Source: Microbacterium oleivorans
GTDB lineage: Bacteria; Actinomycetota; Actinomycetes; Actinomycetales; Microbacteriaceae
Direction of reading: 5' to 3'
DNA length: 64,000 nucleotides
Assembly (NCBI RefSeq): GCF_023715745.1
Contig: NZ_JAMBOV010000002.1
Coordinates: 558,001 to 622,000, forward strand
The notes under the pieces were generated by a model. The model ran no database searches. It was not told where the DNA came from and saw only the letters and a program-made list of their open reading frames with translations. The position numbers were made by a program, and so were the translations under genes. Shown here piece by piece: positions 16,262 through 24,493 of the stretch; position 1 is the stretch's first letter; every line of letters begins with the position of its first letter.

Positions 16262-17970
16262 GCGTCGACCCCCTCGCGGACCTCGACGAGCGGCAGCGCG
16301 AAGCCGCATCGACCCTGCGCGGCCACGTGTGCGTGCTCGCGGGCGCCGGGACCGGGAAGACCCGTGTCATCACGCATCGGATCGCGCACGGCGTCGACAC
16401 CGGCGCCTACTCCCCGCAGCGGGTCATGGCGGTCACGTTCACGACGAAGGCCGCGGGGGAGCTGCGCGGGCGTCTGCGGGCCCTCGGCGTCGAGGGTGTC
16501 GCCGCGCGGACCTTCCACGCTGCCGCCCTCGCCCAGCTGAACTTCTTCTGGCCGCAGGTCGCCCGTGACACCGCGCCCGCCATCGTCGACAGCAAGGTGC
16601 GGCTTCTTTCGCACGCCGCGGACGGGATCGGCCTCCGGCTGGACGCCTCCACGCTGCGCGACGTCGCCTCGCAGATCGAGTGGCGCAAGGTCACCATGCG
16701 GTCGATCGAGCAGTACGCGATCGACCGTCCCGGCGGCATCCCGGGTCTGGCCCTCGACCCCCTTCTGGCGCTGCAGCACACCTACGAGAAGCTGAAGGAC
16801 GAACGCCGGCAGCTCGACTTCGAGGACGTCCTGCTCGCGTGCGCGGGGATGATCGAGTCGGAGCCGCGAGTCGCCGCAGCCGTGCACGAGCAGTACCGGC
16901 ATTTCACCGTCGACGAGTTCCAGGACGTGTCACCGGTGCAGAACCGGCTCCTGGAGCTGTGGCTCGGCGACCGGCGTGACCTGTGCGTCGTGGGTGACGC
17001 CAGCCAGACCATCTACTCGTTCGCGGGCGCCGACCCCCGGTATCTCCTCGACTTCGCCTCGCGCGAGGACGATGTGACCGTCGTGCGGCTGGAACGCAAC
17101 TATCGATCGGATGCCGCGGTCCTCGCCGTCGCGAACGAGCTCATGCGCGGTCGTCCCGGAGCTCTGCAACTCGTCACACCGGCACCGGCGGGGCCCGCGC
17201 CCGAGGTGACGGCGTACGACGACGACGCCGCCGAGGCCGACGGCATCGCGAACCGGATCGCGGCGCAGATCGCCGCCGGGGTCGATCCGCAAGAGATCGC
17301 CGTCCTCTATCGGTTGAACGCCCAGTCGGCCCCGCTGCTGTCCGCGCTGTCGTCGCGCGGCATCGCGGCCACGGTCCTCGGCGGGAAGAGGTTCTGGGAC
17401 CTTCCCGAGGTCCGCCAGGCTCTGCTGGCCCTTCGCGGTGCCTCCGTCGCGCCACTGTCGGGATCATTCCTCGCGACCGTCCGGGACGTGCTCCGCTCAC
17501 TCGGGCTGACGGATGAAGCGCCACCCGCGGGCGGGGCGCTTCGCGATGCGTGGGAGGCGCGCGCCGCCGTGCTCCGTCTGGCCGAGGAGGCCTCCGACGG
17601 CACGACGCTTCGCGCGTTCACGGACGAGCTCACCGCGCGGGCGAAGGCGCAGCATGAACCGACGATGCGGACGGTGACCCTCGCGACACTGCACGCCGCG
17701 AAAGGCCTCGAATGGCCGCACGTGCACCTCATGGGGCTCAGCGAGGGTCTGCTCCCGATCTCGTACGCGACGACCTTCGAGCAGATCGACGAGGAGCGCC
17801 GTCTGACCTACGTCGGGGTCACGCGGGCCGCGCGTACGCTGTCGCTGTCGTGGGCCCGGCGTTCCGGGAATCGTGAGCGTCAGCGCTCCAGATTCCTTCA
17901 GGAGATCGGCAGAGGCACGCTGCGTGAGGGCGGTGCACGCGGGTCTCGCACTGTCCGCCGGTCGCGCTGA
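16258..17970 (+). CDS. uvrD2: ATP-dependent DNA helicase UvrD2, short form without HRDC domain
   Basis: A 570-aa superfamily 1 helicase moving 3' to 5'. GTG 16258 overlaps the nudC stop and opens VSVDPLADLDERQREAA, the Q motif, followed by Walker A LAGAGTGKTRVITHRI, TFTTKAAGEL, TVDEFQDVSPVQ, VVGDASQTIYSFAGAD, VRLERNYRSD, LATLHAAKGLEW and LTYVGVTRAARTLSLSW. All motor motifs are intact. Mycobacterial UvrD2 is about 700 aa with a C-terminal HRDC domain and a tetracysteine module; this one ends about 40 residues after motif VI in a basic tail (GSRTVRRSR), so both are missing. The last 152 bp overlap the convergent gene at 17819-18661 on the other strand. Confidence 0.88.
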   Translation: MSVDPLADLDERQREAASTLRGHVCVLAGAGTGKTRVITHRIAHGVDTGAYSPQRVMAVTFTTKAAGELRGRLRALGVEGVAARTFHAAALAQLNFFWPQVARDTAPAIVDSKVRLLSHAADGIGLRLDASTLRDVASQIEWRKVTMRSIEQYAIDRPGGIPGLALDPLLALQHTYEKLKDERRQLDFEDVLLACAGMIESEPRVAAAVHEQYRHFTVDEFQDVSPVQNRLLELWLGDRRDLCVVGDASQTIYSFAGADPRYLLDFASREDDVTVVRLERNYRSDAAVLAVANELMRGRPGALQLVTPAPAGPAPEVTAYDDDAAEADGIANRIAAQIAAGVDPQEIAVLYRLNAQSAPLLSALSSRGIAATVLGGKRFWDLPEVRQALLALRGASVAPLSGSFLATVRDVLRSLGLTDEAPPAGGALRDAWEARAAVLRLAEEASDGTTLRAFTDELTARAKAQHEPTMRTVTLATLHAAKGLEWPHVHLMGLSEGLLPISYATTFEQIDEERRLTYVGVTRAARTLSLSWARRSGNRERQRSRFLQEIGRGTLREGGARGSRTVRRSR

Positions 17971-18661
17971 GGACGACCGACCTCCCCGCGTCCCCGGTGC
18001 GCAGGATGCGTGCGGCGAGCGCCGCCGCCTCGACCGCGAGGAGCGGTTCGGTGGGCACGGACGGTCGCGCGAGCAGCTGAGCCGCCACGAGCGGCCAGTC
18101 CGGATCGCTGTCCCGCCGGTCGGCGTGCAGGCACGCGATGCAGGCCGAGGTGCCCGGGACGACGAGCGGGCCGACGACGACTCGATCCCCGGCCAGTTCG
18201 ACGGGGAGGTGCGGGGTGTCCTCGGCGGTGAGACGCGCGGCGCGGTGTGGGTCGATGAGATGCGCGGCGACGACCACGACCGGGCCCCTGCCCGGCGGCA
18301 ACGGCCACCGTTCGCACGCGTCGATCTCGATCCCGGCACCGGCGAGGCCCGCCAGCAGCGTCCGCTCGTCGTCGTGTCCGAGATCGGCGGGCAGCTCGAC
18401 CCGCACCGGCGGCACCGGCTCGGCCTCGGTGACCAGGGCGTCCGCGATCTGCGTGAGGAACGCCCGCGCCTGCTCCGGGCTCGCTCCGAGCTCGCGAGCG
18501 AGCGGGACGAGCCGGCCGTCCGGGATGCCGCTCACCAAGGCGTCGAGCAGACGCTCCTGCCACGGCTGCACGCCGGTCAGGGGGCGTCGATCGTCGATGC
18601 CGAGCTGCACACTGCTGGGGGTGCGCCACAGCGGGGGATGGGAGGCAGCCAGTCGGAGCAT
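17819..18661 (-). CDS. Orphan E1-like / cyclodehydratase-type protein (TOMM-like)
   Basis: A 280-aa protein. The start MLRLAASHPPLWRTPSSVQLG and the following RLLDALVSGIPDGRLVPLAREL region resemble the peptide-binding winged-helix part of E1-like proteins in azole-peptide (TOMM) pathways. The second half, VVVGPLVVPGTSACIACLHA then RRDSDPDWPLVAAQLLARP and HRPHAACLCR, matches the C-terminal signature of cyclodehydratase-domain proteins. No partner YcaO, dehydrogenase or precursor peptide is nearby. I recall M. tuberculosis Rv3196 as a counterpart in the same neighbourhood. The last about 36 residues are an extension read antisense to the uvrD2 3' end. A CAGAAT box sits 6 nt before ATG 18661. 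Confidence 0.65.
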   Translation of the reverse strand: MLRLAASHPPLWRTPSSVQLGIDDRRPLTGVQPWQERLLDALVSGIPDGRLVPLARELGASPEQARAFLTQIADALVTEAEPVPPVRVELPADLGHDDERTLLAGLAGAGIEIDACERWPLPPGRGPVVVVAAHLIDPHRAARLTAEDTPHLPVELAGDRVVVGPLVVPGTSACIACLHADRRDSDPDWPLVAAQLLARPSVPTEPLLAVEAAALAARILRTGDAGRSVVLSATGGQCETRVHRPHAACLCRSPEGIWSADAHDSRNAGPTTATAYARPA

Positions 18662-18757
18662 GGGGCGATTCTGACCGGGATGTGCCCGGCCGCCGCCCTG
18701 CCGTCCACAGATCCTCCGCCGCGCGGCCGCGGCTGTCGCCTGTGGAGGAGGCGGGCC

Positions 18758-20179
18758 TCAGACGGGTCGAGGTCCGCCGGGGGCGGTGTCCCCGTCGTGC
18801 GGGTCGTCGGACGACGACGTGTCGTTCTGCCCGCCGGTCTCCTCCTCGAGCAGCGCCTCGAGGGCGTCGTCGAAGGCGTCCCGCTCGGGCGCCTCGCCGC
18901 GCTCCCGCGCTTGAAGCCGGGCGACGAGTCCCGCGGGGTCGTCGAGGTCCTCGGCGCTGGGCATGAGGTCGGGGTAGTCCCAGAGACCATCGCGCACCGC
19001 GGGGCCCACGGCATCCGTCACGGCCCGCCACATCGCCGCAGCCTCGCGCAGGCGGCGCGGGCGCAGCTCGAGACCGACGAGCGACGCCATCGCCTGCTCG
19101 CCGGGACCGCCGACGGCACGTCGGCGACGCACCGCTTCGGCGATGCGATCTGCGGAGGGGACCCGGGTGGTCGCATCGGCGGTGACGACGTCGACCCAGC
19201 CCTCGATGGTCGCGAGGAGGTTCTCGAGCCGGGTGAGGGCCGCGACCTGAGCCTCGGACCGCTGCGGCAGGAGTGCGCCGCTCTCGATCGCGGCCCTCAG
19301 CTCCTCCGGGGAGGAAGGATCGAAGCGCGAGGCCAGGTCCTCGAGGGCGTCCGTGTCGACGTGCACTCCACGGGCGAAGTCGGTCACCTGCGAGATGACG
19401 TGCAGACGCAGCCACTTCGCGTGACGGAAGAGCCGCGCGTGAGCGAGTTCACGGGTCGCGAGGACGAGCGCCAGCTGATCCTCCTCGATCTCGAGGTCGC
19501 GTCCGAAGTCGGCGAAGTTCTGGGGGAGGATCGCGGCCTCGCCGGTCGGCATCAACGGGATGCCGACGTCGCCGCCGCTCACCACCTCGAGCGAGAGCTT
19601 GCCGATGACCGCGCCCAGCTGACCGGCGAACAGGGCGCCGCCGACGCGCCGCATGAGGCGCCCGGCGCCTTCGATGGCGGGACGCATCTCCTCGGGGGTC
19701 TGCGACTCGAGCGCCGCCGTCAGGGCATCGCTGATCGAGCTCGCGACCGGTTCGGCGAGCTCCTGCCACACAGGGAGCGTCGCCTCGACCCACTGACCCC
19801 GCGTGATCGGGCGCGGTGTCTGCGCGAGTTCGCCGATGGACGTCGCCTCGCTGAGCCATAGGGCTGCCAGGGCGAAGGCCTGATCGAACTCCGTCCGTGC
19901 GCCCGCGGTGATGCCGAGCCCGTCGCGGTTCGCGATGTGCAGCGCCTGCGTCCTCGCTGCCGACCAGTCGACTCCGTCGTCTCCGCCGTCGCCCGCCATG
20001 GCGGCCTGGAGCTGCTGCATGATCGTCCGCATCATGGCCGGGTCGATGCCCATGGCCGACAGCTGACGCAGCTGCTCCGGGTCGATCCCGCCCTGACCGC
20101 CCAGCATCCGCCGCAGCATCTCGGCGAGGTCGTCGTCGCCCGGCAGATCGTCGCCGGTCTTGTCCGCGTCATCGGTCAT
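18758..20179 (-). CDS. DUF2342 zincin-like metalloprotease family protein
   Basis: A 473-aa actinobacterial protein with a Gly/Met-rich N-terminus (LAEMLRRMLGGQGGIDPEQL) and a helical core. LALVLATRELAHARLFRHAK is the zincin-like helix of the family. It keeps E-x-x-H, but the first His of a classical HExxH is Arg here, so peptidase activity is doubtful. The tail from about residue 425 is acidic and disordered (EEETGGQNDTSSSDDPHDG). ATG 20179 has a GAAAGGCG ribosome site. It is on the same strand as the E1-like gene, 96 bp upstream of it; that gap holds a CCACAG/CTGTGG inverted repeat around a GC-rich core. It is divergent from the PDZ protease gene. Confidence 0.75.
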   Translation of the reverse strand: MTDDADKTGDDLPGDDDLAEMLRRMLGGQGGIDPEQLRQLSAMGIDPAMMRTIMQQLQAAMAGDGGDDGVDWSAARTQALHIANRDGLGITAGARTEFDQAFALAALWLSEATSIGELAQTPRPITRGQWVEATLPVWQELAEPVASSISDALTAALESQTPEEMRPAIEGAGRLMRRVGGALFAGQLGAVIGKLSLEVVSGGDVGIPLMPTGEAAILPQNFADFGRDLEIEEDQLALVLATRELAHARLFRHAKWLRLHVISQVTDFARGVHVDTDALEDLASRFDPSSPEELRAAIESGALLPQRSEAQVAALTRLENLLATIEGWVDVVTADATTRVPSADRIAEAVRRRRAVGGPGEQAMASLVGLELRPRRLREAAAMWRAVTDAVGPAVRDGLWDYPDLMPSAEDLDDPAGLVARLQARERGEAPERDAFDDALEALLEEETGGQNDTSSSDDPHDGDTAPGGPRPV

Positions 20180-20305
20180 GTCAGGCGCCTTTCAGCAGGG
20201 GGGAGACGTCTCGATCTACGCTAATGGCAGGTTTTCTCCGCCCGGTCCGAGCGGGAGACATCCCGTGTACGCCGGTCGCGAACGAGCGCCGGAGGAAGGA
20301 CCCGT

Positions 20306-21430
20306 GTGTCGCTCTTCGAGGACGCCGATACCCCCGTCGCAACGCGATCATCCCGTCGCCCCCGCCGCTTCTCCGGTGGTGTGTGGGCGCTCGTGATCGC
20401 CCTGGTGGCGCTCCTCGTGCTGAGCTTCCTGCCCACGGGGTTCGTCATCCAGCGCCAAGGACCCGTCGTCAACACCCTCGGTTCGGTCGAGAACGCGGAG
20501 GGTGACGACGTGCCCCTCATCTCGGTCCGCGGTGCCGAGACGTATCCGACGGCCGGCGCCCTCGACCTCACCACCGTGCAGATCGCGGGTACCCGGGAAC
20601 GCACGCCGTCGTGGTTCGAGCTCGCGATGGCCTGGTTCGACGCGTCCGAGGCCGTGCTGCCGATCGACCAGGTGTTCCCGGCCGGGACGACCACCGAGCA
20701 GCGCAACGAGGAGAACGCAGCGCTCATGGTCGACTCGCAGAAGGAGGCCACGGCTGCCGCGCTCACGGAGCTGGGCTACACGGTGCGCGCCCATGTCGGC
20801 GTCGGCGCGCTCACCGAGGACTCTCCCGCCACCGGCATTCTCGAGGTCGGTGACGAGATCGTCTCCGCAGACGGAACCTCGATCGAGGACACGGCGCAGC
20901 TGCGCTCCGTCATCAACGCGGGGCAGGGGGACCCCGTCGAGCTCGTGATCCGCCGCGACGACGCCGAACGCACGGTCCGCGTCACGCCCGTGCAGACCGA
21001 GTCGGCGGACGGCCCGGTGTGGATCATCGGCATCACCACGGCGCGCGACTTCGAGTTCCCCATCGACGTCACGATCCAACTCGACCGCATCGGCGGCCCC
21101 AGCGCCGGCCAGATGTTCGCACTCGGGATCATCGACACCCTCACTCCCGGCGAGCTCAACGGCGGTGAGCAGGTCGCGGGGACCGGGACGATCGACTCGG
21201 CGGGGACGATCGGTCCCATCGGCGGCATCCGTCAGAAGCTGTACGGCGCTCTGGATGCCGGCGCCGCGTACTTCCTCGCTCCGGAGAAGAACTGCGACGA
21301 GGTCGTGGGACACATCCCGGGCGACCTCCGGGTCATCCCCGTGTCGACGTTGGACGACTCGCTCGCCGCGCTCGACGCGATCCGCACGGGCGACGGCGTC
21401 GACGACCTCCCGGTCTGCAGCGCCGGCTGA
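20306..21430 (+). CDS. PDZ and Lon-like (S16) protease, membrane-anchored
   Basis: A 374-aa protein. Starting at GTG 20306 with ribosome site GGAGGAAGGA, it has one membrane span at residues 27-46 (VWALVIALVALLVLSFLPTG), an extracytoplasmic region, a PDZ domain near residues 145-225 (ATGILEVGDEIVSADGTSIE), and a Lon-type protease domain with the Ser-Lys dyad S266 (RIGGPSAGQMFALG) and K311 (GPIGGIRQKLYGA). Family members are widespread in Gram-positives and cut substrates outside the membrane. I recall M. tuberculosis Rv3194c as the counterpart, next to a UPF0182 gene as here. That conserved pairing suggests a shared function with UPF0182, but the substrate is unknown. Confidence 0.88.
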   Translation: MSLFEDADTPVATRSSRRPRRFSGGVWALVIALVALLVLSFLPTGFVIQRQGPVVNTLGSVENAEGDDVPLISVRGAETYPTAGALDLTTVQIAGTRERTPSWFELAMAWFDASEAVLPIDQVFPAGTTTEQRNEENAALMVDSQKEATAAALTELGYTVRAHVGVGALTEDSPATGILEVGDEIVSADGTSIEDTAQLRSVINAGQGDPVELVIRRDDAERTVRVTPVQTESADGPVWIIGITTARDFEFPIDVTIQLDRIGGPSAGQMFALGIIDTLTPGELNGGEQVAGTGTIDSAGTIGPIGGIRQKLYGALDAGAAYFLAPEKNCDEVVGHIPGDLRVIPVSTLDDSLAALDAIRTGDGVDDLPVCSAG

Positions 21431-21504
21431 GCACCCCCGCGCTCTGCCCCTGCGATTCCGCCCAGAGCGGAGCCGGCCCGGCCGTGCCCGTGACGACCCC
21501 CGCC

Positions 21505-21510
21505 TAGGAT
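21505..21510 (+). promoter_or_regulatory. -10 box of a probable leaderless promoter for the UPF0182 gene
   Basis: TAGGAT with a 6-nt spacer before GTG 21517. The spacer is G-rich (GAGGGG), so a leadered start from further upstream is not ruled out. Confidence 0.45.
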
Positions 21511-21516
21511 GAGGGG

Positions 21517-24444
21517 GTGACCTCGACACCTGCCGGACCGGCCACGTCCACTCCTCCGAATCCCGTCCGTCGCACGATCGCCATCACCGTCGGCGTGCTC
21601 GTCGTCCTGGTGATCGCGTTCTTCGCGTTCGCGGGGCTGTACACCGACTGGCAGTGGTACCGGCAGCTGGGCTTCGACGGCGTCCTGGTGACGCAGTGGA
21701 CTGCCCGCGTCATCATGTTCCTCGTCGGATTCGTCGCCATGGCGGCCCCCGTGTTCGCGGCCATCCAGCTCGCCTACCGGCTCCGACCGGTCTACGCACG
21801 GCTGAGCTCGCAGCTCGACCACTACCAGGAAGTGGTCGAGCCCCTCCGCCGTCTCGCGATGTGGGGCATCCCCGTCTTCTTCGGGTTCTTCGCCGGTTTC
21901 GCCGCGTCGGCGCAGTGGGAGACCGTCTGGCTGTGGGTCAACGGGGTCCCCACCGGCATGACGGACCCCCAGTTCGGTCTCGACACCGGGTTCTACCTGT
22001 TCCAGATGCCGTTCTACAGCGTGGTGCTCGGGTTCGCCTCCGCCGTCCTCCTGATCTGCCTGTTGGTCACCGCCGTCGTCTCGTATCTGTACGGCTCGGT
22101 GCGCGTCGGTCAGCGTGAGCTCCGCATCTCGAAGGCCGCCCGCATCCAGCTGGCGATCGTCGCCGCGCTGTACCTCGCCGTGCAGGCGGCGAGCCTGTGG
22201 CTCGACCAGTACAAGACCCTGACCACGCAGGGCGACCGCTTCACGGGTGCGAGCTACGTCGACGTCAACGCGGTCATCCCCGGCCTCGGGATCCTCTCCG
22301 TCGCGGCAGCCATCGTCGCAGCCCTGTTCGTCGTCACGGCGATCATCGGTCGTTGGCGGTTCCCGCTCATCGGCACCGCACTGCTCATCGTCTCCTCGCT
22401 CGTCGTCGGCGTCGCCTACCCCTGGGCCGTCACCCAGTTCCAGGTGGCGCCGAACCTCGAGACGTACGAGGCGCCGTACGTCGAACGCAACCTGGAGGCG
22501 ACGAAGTTCGCCTACGGCATCAACGGCCTCGACAAGACCGAGTACGAGGCCGTCACCACCGCGGAGCAGGGCCAGCTGCGTGCAGACGCCGAGACCACGG
22601 CATCCCTCCGGATCATGGACCCCGCCATCATCGGCCCGACCGTCCGCCAGCTCGAGCAGTACCGCTCCTACTACCGGTTCACGGACCCGCTCGACGTCGA
22701 TCGCTACGAGATCGACGGAGAGACGCAGGACGCCGTCGTGTCGGTGCGGGAGCTCAACCTCGACCAGCTCGGCAACGCGCAGTCCTGGTACAACAACACG
22801 CTCGTCTACACGCACGGGTACGGCATGGTCGCCGCGAAGGGCACCGATCGGACCGCCGACGGCGATCCCGTCTTCCTCGAGCGCGGCATCCCGACCTCGG
22901 GCGACCTCACGACCGAGTCCGACTACGAGCCGCGCATCTACTTCGGCGAATCGTCGCCGACGTACTCGATCGTCGGTGCGCCCACCGACAGCGACCCGGT
23001 CGAGCTCGACTACCCGCGCGGTGAGGACGGTGCCGGTCAGACCCGGTACACGTTCACCGGTGACGGCGGGCCTGACGTGGGCAATCCCTTCAACCGTCTG
23101 CTGTACGCGCTGAAGTTCCAGTCGACGGACATCCTCTTCTCGGACGGCATCAACGACCAGTCCCAGATCCTGTACGACCGCAACCCGGTCCAGCGCGTCG
23201 AGAAGGTCGCTCCCTACCTCGAGCTCGACAGCGACCCCTACCCGAGCGTCGTCGACGGCCGCGTGGTGTGGATCATCGACGGCTACACCCTGAGCAACAA
23301 CTACCCCTACTCCTCGATCGTCAGCCTGCGAGACGCCATCTCGGATTCCACGAACACGCAGCCGCGAGTCGCTCTCGACGACGTCAACTACATCCGCAAC
23401 TCGGTCAAGGCGACGGTCGACGCGTACGACGGCTCGGTGACGCTCTACGCGTGGGACGACCAGGATCCGCTCCTGCAGGCGTGGCAGAAGGTCTACCCCT
23501 CGACGCTGAAGCCCGTCAGCGAGATGTCCGCGGAGCTCATGAGCCACGTGCGCTACCCGACGGATCTGTTCAAGGTGCAGCGTGCGATGCTCGGGATGTA
23601 CCACGTCGATGACGCGCAGTCCTTCATCCGACGCGACAACGCGTGGCGGACCCCGCAGGACCCCGTGACCGAGACGAACCTGCAGCCGCCGTACTACCTG
23701 ACGATGCAGATGCCGGGCCAGGACGACCCGACGTATTCGATGTTCACGTCGTTCATCCCGGCCGCCGAGGGGGACAACGCGCGCAACGTCCTCATGGGGT
23801 ACCTCGCGGTCGACTCGAACGCAGGGAACACCGCGGGCGAGAAGAGCGCGGACTACGGCAAGCTCAGAATGCTCGAGATCAGTGCCGACGTCTCCGTGCC
23901 GGGTCCGGGCCAGGTGCAGAACACGTTCAGCTCGAACGAGACCATCGCGCAGCAGGTCAACCTGCTGCGACAGGGTCAGTCGCAGGTGCTTCCCGGCAAC
24001 CTGCTGACGCTGCCCGTCGGTGGCGGTCTGCTGTACGTGCAACCGATCTTCGTCCAGGCCTCCAGCGGCACGCAGCTGCCGCAGCTGCGCAAGATCCTGG
24101 TCGCCTTCGGTGATGAGGTCGCCTTCGAGGACACGCTGCAGGAGGCGCTCGACCAGCTCTTCGGCGGCGACTCCGGTGCAACCGCGGGCGACGACGGCAC
24201 CACGCCCACACCCTCTCCGACCGAATCCGCGGGACCGACGCCGACGCCGACGCCCACCGATGACGGCGGCGGGACCGACGCCCCGGGCACCGGCGACGAG
24301 TTCGCGCGACTGCTCGACCAGGCGCAGCAGGTGATGATGGACCGCAACGAGGCGCTGCAGTCCGGTGACTGGGCGACCTACGGCCAGCTCGACGAGCAGC
24401 TCACGAACATCATCAACCGGCTCATCCAGCTCGAAGGGGAGTGA
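21517..24444 (+). CDS. UPF0182 family large membrane protein
   Basis: A 975-aa protein; length and layout fit UPF0182. The first about 310 residues hold seven hydrophobic spans, starting RTIAITVGVLVVLVIAFFAF and followed by the family stretch LYTDWQWYRQLGFDGVLVTQ. The rest is a large extracytoplasmic domain with conserved pieces such as APYVERNLEATKFAYGI, YRFTDPLDVDRYEIDG, THGYGMVAAKG and YPTDLFKVQRAMLGMYHV. Near residues 895-925 there is a Thr-Pro-rich linker (TPTPSPTESAGPTPTPTPT), then a short helical end. Function is unknown. It follows the PDZ/Lon-like gene by 86 bp, an order also known in mycobacteria. It converges with the carotenoid operon. Confidence 0.9.
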   Translation: MTSTPAGPATSTPPNPVRRTIAITVGVLVVLVIAFFAFAGLYTDWQWYRQLGFDGVLVTQWTARVIMFLVGFVAMAAPVFAAIQLAYRLRPVYARLSSQLDHYQEVVEPLRRLAMWGIPVFFGFFAGFAASAQWETVWLWVNGVPTGMTDPQFGLDTGFYLFQMPFYSVVLGFASAVLLICLLVTAVVSYLYGSVRVGQRELRISKAARIQLAIVAALYLAVQAASLWLDQYKTLTTQGDRFTGASYVDVNAVIPGLGILSVAAAIVAALFVVTAIIGRWRFPLIGTALLIVSSLVVGVAYPWAVTQFQVAPNLETYEAPYVERNLEATKFAYGINGLDKTEYEAVTTAEQGQLRADAETTASLRIMDPAIIGPTVRQLEQYRSYYRFTDPLDVDRYEIDGETQDAVVSVRELNLDQLGNAQSWYNNTLVYTHGYGMVAAKGTDRTADGDPVFLERGIPTSGDLTTESDYEPRIYFGESSPTYSIVGAPTDSDPVELDYPRGEDGAGQTRYTFTGDGGPDVGNPFNRLLYALKFQSTDILFSDGINDQSQILYDRNPVQRVEKVAPYLELDSDPYPSVVDGRVVWIIDGYTLSNNYPYSSIVSLRDAISDSTNTQPRVALDDVNYIRNSVKATVDAYDGSVTLYAWDDQDPLLQAWQKVYPSTLKPVSEMSAELMSHVRYPTDLFKVQRAMLGMYHVDDAQSFIRRDNAWRTPQDPVTETNLQPPYYLTMQMPGQDDPTYSMFTSFIPAAEGDNARNVLMGYLAVDSNAGNTAGEKSADYGKLRMLEISADVSVPGPGQVQNTFSSNETIAQQVNLLRQGQSQVLPGNLLTLPVGGGLLYVQPIFVQASSGTQLPQLRKILVAFGDEVAFEDTLQEALDQLFGGDSGATAGDDGTTPTPSPTESAGPTPTPTPTDDGGGTDAPGTGDEFARLLDQAQQVMMDRNEALQSGDWATYGQLDEQLTNIINRLIQLEGE

Positions 24445-24460
24445 CCCCGCACCGATCCGA

Positions 24461-24493
24461 GTGGTGGCTGCTCAGCGACTGAGCAGCCACCAC
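24461..24493. terminator. Perfect 15-bp hairpin between convergent UPF0182 and crtEb
   Basis: GTGGTGGCTGCTCAG (24461-24475), loop CGA, and its exact complement CTGAGCAGCCACCAC (24479-24493). The right arm and loop are the last codons and stop of crtEb, so the hairpin is partly coding. It probably ends transcription in both directions although no T-tract follows. Confidence 0.55.

Noticed and set aside
18662..18757. Inverted repeat CCACAG/CTGTGG between DUF2342 and the E1-like gene as a terminator
   Set aside because: The stem is only 6 bp around a GC core and no T-run follows; too weak to list as a feature.
21232..24042. Long minus-strand open frame opposite UPF0182 (936 codons)
   Set aside because: It is an antisense shadow of a high-GC gene: residue make-up is dominated by Arg, Val, Asp and Glu, with no domain or ribosome site.
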